Below, piece by piece: positions 6,196 through 9,452 of a stretch of DNA of 9,452 nucleotides. The translations under genes were made by a program, and so were the position numbers. This DNA comes from Alphaproteobacteria bacterium. GTDB taxonomy: Bacteria > Pseudomonadota > Alphaproteobacteria > UBA6615. Position 1 is the first letter of the stretch, and every line of letters begins with the position of its first letter. The notes below the pieces were generated by a model. That model worked only from the letters and a program-made list of their open reading frames with translations, was not told the origin of the DNA and did not search any database. The stretch is taken from contig JAURLR010000196.1 in NCBI GenBank assembly GCA_030831135.1, positions 1 through 9,452 on the forward strand, given 5' to 3'.

Positions 6196-6891
6196 ATGGC
6201 GCCTGTCGTTCTCTATGACCTCGTCGGTGCGGATGACCGGCGGTTTTCCAGCCATTGCTGGCGGATACGCCCGGCGTTGGCCCATAAGGGCCTCGATTAC
6301 GAGACGGTGCCAACACCCTTCACCAGCATTCCCGCAGTGGGTGATGGGTCGTTCCCGACGCTCCCGATTGTCCGTGACGGAGGAACCTGGCTCTGTGACA
6401 GCGGAACCATCGCTGCGTATCTGGAAGCGACCTATCCGGACCGGCCGTCCCTGTTCGGTGGTCCCGCCGGTCAGGCCCTGACGGCCTTTGTCAGTCACTG
6501 GTGGCGCGGGCGGATGCATTTGTTCGTGATGCCCATGATCCTGCAGGACATTCACAGCAATCTGGTGCCCGAAGATCAGGACTGGTTTGCCGAAACTCGT
6601 GCAAAGCGTTTCGGCAAGTCCATTGCGGAACTCGCAGTGGGGCGGGAAGACCGTCGCGTTGAGTTTCGCGCGCGGCTGGAGCCGCTGCGTCAGATGTTGG
6701 CCGATCAGCCTTTTCTGGGCGGAGAGACCCCGCTTTATGCGGATTATCTGGTGATGGGGACTTTCATCTGGGCCCGCAAGATGAGCCCCTTTGCGCTGGT
6801 GGAAGCGGGCGATCCGGTCCACGACTGGATGCACCGCTGCCTTGATCTTCATGACGGCATGGCGCGTTCCGGTCCAGGGTTTGACTGGTAG
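6196..6891 (+). CDS. Glutathione S-transferase family protein, beta-etherase (LigE)-like
   Basis: The product is 231 residues and would join glutathione to an electrophile or cleave an ether or thioether. The thioredoxin-like domain opens with LYDLVGADDRRFSSHCWRIRPALAHKGLDYE. Ser18/Ser19 lie at the usual catalytic position, and the HCWR..ALAHKGL pattern resembles LigE/LigF-type etherases. Then come FPTLPIVRDGGTWLCDSGTIAAYLEATYPD (53-82), with the cis-Pro of TLPI and the Asp68-Ser69 pair that binds the glutamyl end of glutathione. The remainder is the helical C-terminal domain, including LGGETPLYADYLVMG. It starts 8 bases after the alpha-subunit stop with no strong ribosome site, so it is probably translated from the same operon by coupling. 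Its presence next to a split nitrile hydratase suggests the substrate or product is an electrophile needing conjugation. The exact GST class is not certain. Confidence 0.87.
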   Translation: MAPVVLYDLVGADDRRFSSHCWRIRPALAHKGLDYETVPTPFTSIPAVGDGSFPTLPIVRDGGTWLCDSGTIAAYLEATYPDRPSLFGGPAGQALTAFVSHWWRGRMHLFVMPMILQDIHSNLVPEDQDWFAETRAKRFGKSIAELAVGREDRRVEFRARLEPLRQMLADQPFLGGETPLYADYLVMGTFIWARKMSPFALVEAGDPVHDWMHRCLDLHDGMARSGPGFDW

Positions 6892-6919
6892 AGATTCGCC
6901 AGTTTTTAGCTTTCCCGGC

Positions 6920-6947
6920 TGGACATTTTCTCAAATACAAATATTCT
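6920..6947 (+). promoter_or_regulatory. Candidate promoter for metY
   Basis: TGGACA at 6920-6925 and TATTCT at 6942-6947, with a 16-base spacer, resemble a housekeeping -35/-10 pair. They lie at the start of an AT-rich island (about 6925-6990) in a GC-rich window, roughly 100 bases before the metY start. No terminator is visible after the upstream GST gene, so read-through from the cluster is also possible. Confidence 0.4.
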
Positions 6948-6949
6948 GC

Positions 6950-6961
6950 GTGTAAATACAC
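6950..6961. repeat. Short palindrome GTGTA-AA-TACAC, operator-like
   Basis: A perfect 5-base inverted repeat with a 2-base centre starts 3 bases after the candidate -10 box of the metY promoter, so it would span the transcription start. A second, looser pair (CACA at 6967-6970, TGTG at 6979-6982) follows. This placement suits a repressor operator, but the arms are short and the surrounding sequence is AT-rich, so chance is possible. Confidence 0.28.
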
Positions 6962-6979
6962 AATAACACAAAAATATAT

Positions 6980-7025
6980 GTGAAATAGAGGCTTCCGGCA
7001 ATCCGTCCGGCCCGCGCTGTTTCAC
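6980..7025 (+). promoter_or_regulatory. Possible leader RNA stem upstream of metY
   Basis: GTGAAA at 6980-6985 can pair with TTTCAC at 7020-7025, enclosing a CCGG/CCGG hairpin (6995-6998 with 7007-7010, 8-base loop). The closing stem ends 13 bases before the AGGAG ribosome site at 7039-7043. Sulfur-amino-acid genes often carry SAM- or SAH-responsive leaders, but I do not recognise the conserved core of any known class here. Weak, structure-only evidence. Confidence 0.22.
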
Positions 7026-7050
7026 CTGCACCTGGATCAGGAGTTCCATC

Positions 7051-8336
7051 ATGACGTCCAAGCATCCCGAAACCCTCGCCCTGCATGCGGGTCATCGCGC
7101 CGATCCCACAACCGGTTCTGTCGCCGTGCCGATCCATCAGACCACGAGTTACCAGTTTCGTGACACCGAACACGCATCGAACCTGTTCGCCCTGTCCGAG
7201 TTGGGCAATATCTACACCCGCATCATGAACCCCACCGTTGATGTGCTCGAGCAGCGGCTCGCCGCGATTGAGGGTGGCGTTGCGGCGCTCGGTCTGTCCT
7301 CGGGTCAGTCGGCCTCCCTGTTTTCGGTGCTGAACATTGCGCGCGCGGGCGACAACTTCGTCTGCTCGACCGATATCTATGGTGGTACCTGGAACCTGTT
7401 CAAGAACACCATGCGGGACATGGGCATCGAGGCGCGCTTCGTCGATCCGGCCGACCCGGAAGCCTTCCGCGCGGCCACCGATGACAGGACGCGGGCCTAT
7501 TACGCCGAGACCCTGCCGAACCCCAAGCTGCAGGTCTTCCCGATTGCCCAGGTCGCCGCCATTGGCCGTGAACTGGTGTGCCGCTCATCATGGACAACAC
7601 GGCCGCCCCGCTGCTGTGCCGTCCGTTCGATCATGGTGCGGCCATCGTGATGTATTCGACCACCAAATATATCGGCGGCCATGGCACCTCGATTGGCGGC
7701 ATGCTGATCGATGGCGGGAATTTCGACTGGGAGGCCCATGCCGACCGCTTCCCGATGCTCAATGAACCCGACCCCAGCTATCACGGCGCGGTCTGGACCG
7801 AGGCCGTCAAGCCGCTGGGACCCATCGCCTATATCATCAAGGCGCGGGTGACCCTGCTCCGGGATATCGGTGCGGCCATGTCACCCCAGAACGCCTTCCA
7901 GTTCATTCAGGGGCTGGAGACACTGCCGCTGCGCATGGAGCGTCATTGCGAGAATGCCGCAAAGGTCGCGGCGTTCCTGAACGGCCACGACAAGGTGGAA
8001 CGGGTCATCTATCCGGGGCTGATGGATGGCGAAGCCCGCAAGCGCGCCGATGCGCATCTGAGCGGTGGTTATAGCGGCCTGATGGGTATGGAGGTGAAGG
8101 GCGGTCTGGAAGCGGGCAAGAAATTCATCGATTCCCTCGAACTGCTTTACCACGTCGCCAATATCGGGGACGCGCGTTCGCTGGCGATCCATCCGGCATC
8201 GACCACCCACAGCCAGCTCGACGCTGAAGAGCTTCTACAGGCCGGGGTCACCCCGGGCTATGTGCGGCTCTCGATTGGTATCGAACACGCCGATGACATC
8301 ATCGCGGATCTCGACCAGGCGCTTTCCAAAGCCTGA
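7051..8336 (+). pseudogene. metY: O-acetylhomoserine sulfhydrylase (MetY) with one-base frameshift
   Basis: MetY is a PLP enzyme that makes homocysteine from O-acetylhomoserine and sulfide. The first frame (7051-7575, 175 residues) starts MTSKHPETLALHAGHRADPTTG and carries NIYTRIMNPT, the GLSSGQSASLF region and YAETLPNPKLQVFP. It breaks inside the expected [13 protein letters not shown]: the DNA reads CTGGTGTG where CTGGGTGTG would keep frame, so one G is missing at about 7575-7576. From 7578 the next frame runs unbroken to the stop at 8336 (252 residues), with [12 protein letters not shown] and [16 protein letters not shown]. In the restored 428-residue protein the PLP lysine is Lys206 and the ring-binding Asp is Asp182. 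No other lesion is seen. As written the enzyme would lack its PLP lysine and be inactive. The start has AGGAG 7 bases upstream. A sequencing error in a G run is a serious alternative, in which case this is an intact gene. Confidence 0.85.
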
Positions 8337-8423
8337 TCGAGGACATACAAACCGCGGGCCATGCGGTCGCAAGCCGGGGTAAATAGCGGTATTGTGGGGC
8401 ATCTTTGATTTGCATGGATGCCC

Positions 8424-9452
8424 ATGGCCCGCTTCTCCGGTCTTCCCACATCTCCTGAAGCTTTGCTCGCTGCGGCCCAGTCGCGCGTGGGTGCGGGGGA
8501 TGTCGCGGGTGCCGAAGACCTTCTACGTCAGGTTCCCAAGCAAGGTGACGTCGCGCTCGCGGCGACACGGCTTCAGGGCGTCTGCCGCTTTGCGCAAGGC
8601 GACCACGACGGCGCCGCCCGCTTTTTTGCACGCGTCCTCAAGGCCGCCACAGCGCTGCCTATTGACCACGTCAATCTGGGGCTTGCGCTGGCGGGTCTGG
8701 GGCGCTGGCACAAGGTCGAAGCCTGCTATCGCAAAGCCATTGCGCTGGATCGGGGCCTTGCGGAGGCGTGGTTCAATCTGGGTAACCTTTTGCGCGAAAC
8801 CGGAAAGCCTGATTCAGCGAAGCAGGCCTATACGACCGTCATCGAGCTTGTGCCGCAGGACCCGCGCCCGCATTTCAATCTGGGTTTCGTCCACGCCGCC
8901 CGGCACCAGCCCTTGCAGGCCATCAAAAGTTTCGAGGCGGCTCTCGAACTGGCACCGGACCTTGTCGACGCCCATAACGAGATCGGACTGGCGCATGCGG
9001 CTCTGGGCGATCAGGAAAGCGCGGAAGTTCATTACCAGCGCCTCCTGGCGGTAAAGCCGAACCACAGTGCAGCTCTGGCCAATCTGGGGGCCGCATTTGC
9101 CGCGCGACGACGATTCCGCGAAGCGCTGGTTCTGCTCGAGAAGGCATCACAGCAATCCGATTGTTCGGCCGAGGTGCTGACAACCTACGGCGATGTCCTG
9201 CTGCGGACCCAACAAACCTCGCAGGGAGAGGCTGTGTTGCGGCGTGCCCTGGCGCTGAAGCCTGATCATGGCGATGCGCTTGCGGCGCTGGCGATGATCC
9301 TGCAATGGCAGTGCCGCTGGGATGAACTCGATGACATCCGTCCCGGGCTGATCGCAATGTCTCTGCGGGCAGCGCGCGAGGGTCGGCGCAGTCCTGTCGC
9401 GCCCCATACCGCCCTCTCGCAGTATCTGAGTCCGGCGGAGGAAAAGCTCATC
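8424..9452 (+). CDS. TPR protein, probable GT41/SPINDLY O-GlcNAc transferase-like, cut by window edge
   Basis: The open frame gives 343 residues with no stop before the window ends. About eight tetratricopeptide repeats cover residues 11-283; the clearest are 80-113 (VNLGLALAGLGRW), 114-147 (AEAWFNLGNLLRETGK), 148-181 (PHFNLGFVHAAR), 182-215 (AHNEIGLAHAALGD) and 216-249 (LANLGAAFAARRRF). After the repeats comes QWQCRWDELDDIRPGLIAM, then SPVAPHTALSQYLSPAEEKLI. This looks like the CDW..L and S-P-F-x-L-L segment that begins the catalytic half of bacterial SPINDLY/O-GlcNAc transferase-like proteins (family GT41). The glycosyltransferase core would lie beyond the edge, so enzyme assignment is tentative while TPR is certain. 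ATG 8418 is in frame two codons earlier; neither start has a good ribosome site. It follows metY by 87 bases on the same strand. Confidence 0.82.
   Translation, partial: MARFSGLPTSPEALLAAAQSRVGAGDVAGAEDLLRQVPKQGDVALAATRLQGVCRFAQGDHDGAARFFARVLKAATALPIDHVNLGLALAGLGRWHKVEACYRKAIALDRGLAEAWFNLGNLLRETGKPDSAKQAYTTVIELVPQDPRPHFNLGFVHAARHQPLQAIKSFEAALELAPDLVDAHNEIGLAHAALGDQESAEVHYQRLLAVKPNHSAALANLGAAFAARRRFREALVLLEKASQQSDCSAEVLTTYGDVLLRTQQTSQGEAVLRRALALKPDHGDALAALAMILQWQCRWDELDDIRPGLIAMSLRAAREGRRSPVAPHTALSQYLSPAEEKLI

Noticed and set aside
5516..6852. Two long minus-strand open frames (266 and 260 codons) opposite the alpha-subunit and GST genes
   Set aside because: They are mirror frames of strongly recognised genes in GC-rich DNA, and show no recognisable domains.
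7570..7585. Programmed ribosomal frameshift in metY
   Set aside because: No slippery heptamer, stop-proximal signal or downstream stem is evident, and MetY is not known to use frameshifting; a simple one-base loss is more likely.
7337..7765. 142-codon plus-strand frame bridging the metY break
   Set aside because: It is a third frame with Arg/Pro-rich shadow sequence and does not match MetY, so it does not explain the frameshift.
8351..8367. ACCGC/GCGGT hairpin after metY as a terminator
   Set aside because: The stem is only 5 base pairs and is not followed by a T run on either strand.
8392..9054. 220-codon plus-strand frame overlapping the TPR gene
   Set aside because: Its product is a low-complexity Arg/Ser/Pro-rich sequence, typical of an out-of-frame reading; the TPR repeats are in the other frame, which runs through to the window edge.

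Overview
The window looks like a chromosomal segment of a GC-rich alphaproteobacterium. The basis is overall composition, an iron-sulfur type (FeS-BCP/CryB) photolyase, a phasin (so probably a polyhydroxyalkanoate-storing cell), a DCC-family small redox protein and a MetY-type sulfhydrylase. No rRNA, tRNA, insertion sequence, phage gene or CRISPR array is visible, and genus cannot be assigned from the sequence alone.

Layout. 1-1397 (minus): a photolyase running off the left edge, preceded by a 97-residue two-helix membrane protein on the same strand. 1398-1902: about 500 bases without a conventional gene, holding a strong rho-independent terminator (1660-1690) and a possible 26-codon ORF or small RNA just before it. 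1903-2889 (plus): a short MgtE-type Mg2+ channel with CBS pair and channel domain but no N domain. 2926-3339 (minus, convergent): a DCC/DUF393 thiol-disulfide protein. 3536-3967 (plus): phasin. 3974-4582 (minus, convergent): a PNPOx-like flavin split-barrel protein. 4660-6891 (plus): a compact five-gene cluster. 7051-8336 (plus): metY with an apparent one-base deletion. 8424 to the right edge (plus): a TPR protein entering what looks like a GT41 (O-GlcNAc transferase-like) domain.

The most interesting part is the 4660-6891 cluster. It reads: an 81-residue membrane protein, the N-terminal half of a nitrile hydratase beta subunit, the C-terminal half of that beta subunit (8-base overlap), a cobalt-type alpha subunit with the C-T-L-C-S-C claw (ATGA overlap), and a beta-etherase-like glutathione S-transferase starting 8 bases later. 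Beta split into two polypeptides is the architecture of thiocyanate hydrolase and toyocamycin nitrile hydratase. The alpha subunit here lacks the thiocyanate-hydrolase insertion and has Arg where nitrile hydratases usually have Trp after the claw. The substrate is therefore open, and the GST suggests a combined hydration/conjugation route for a nitrile, thiocyanate or related electrophile (inference).

The metY reading frame breaks at about 7575, in a GG pair. Both sides are otherwise intact, so it is either a very recent pseudogene or a sequencing error. An AT-rich island with a promoter-like pair, a palindrome and a possible leader stem lies upstream of it.
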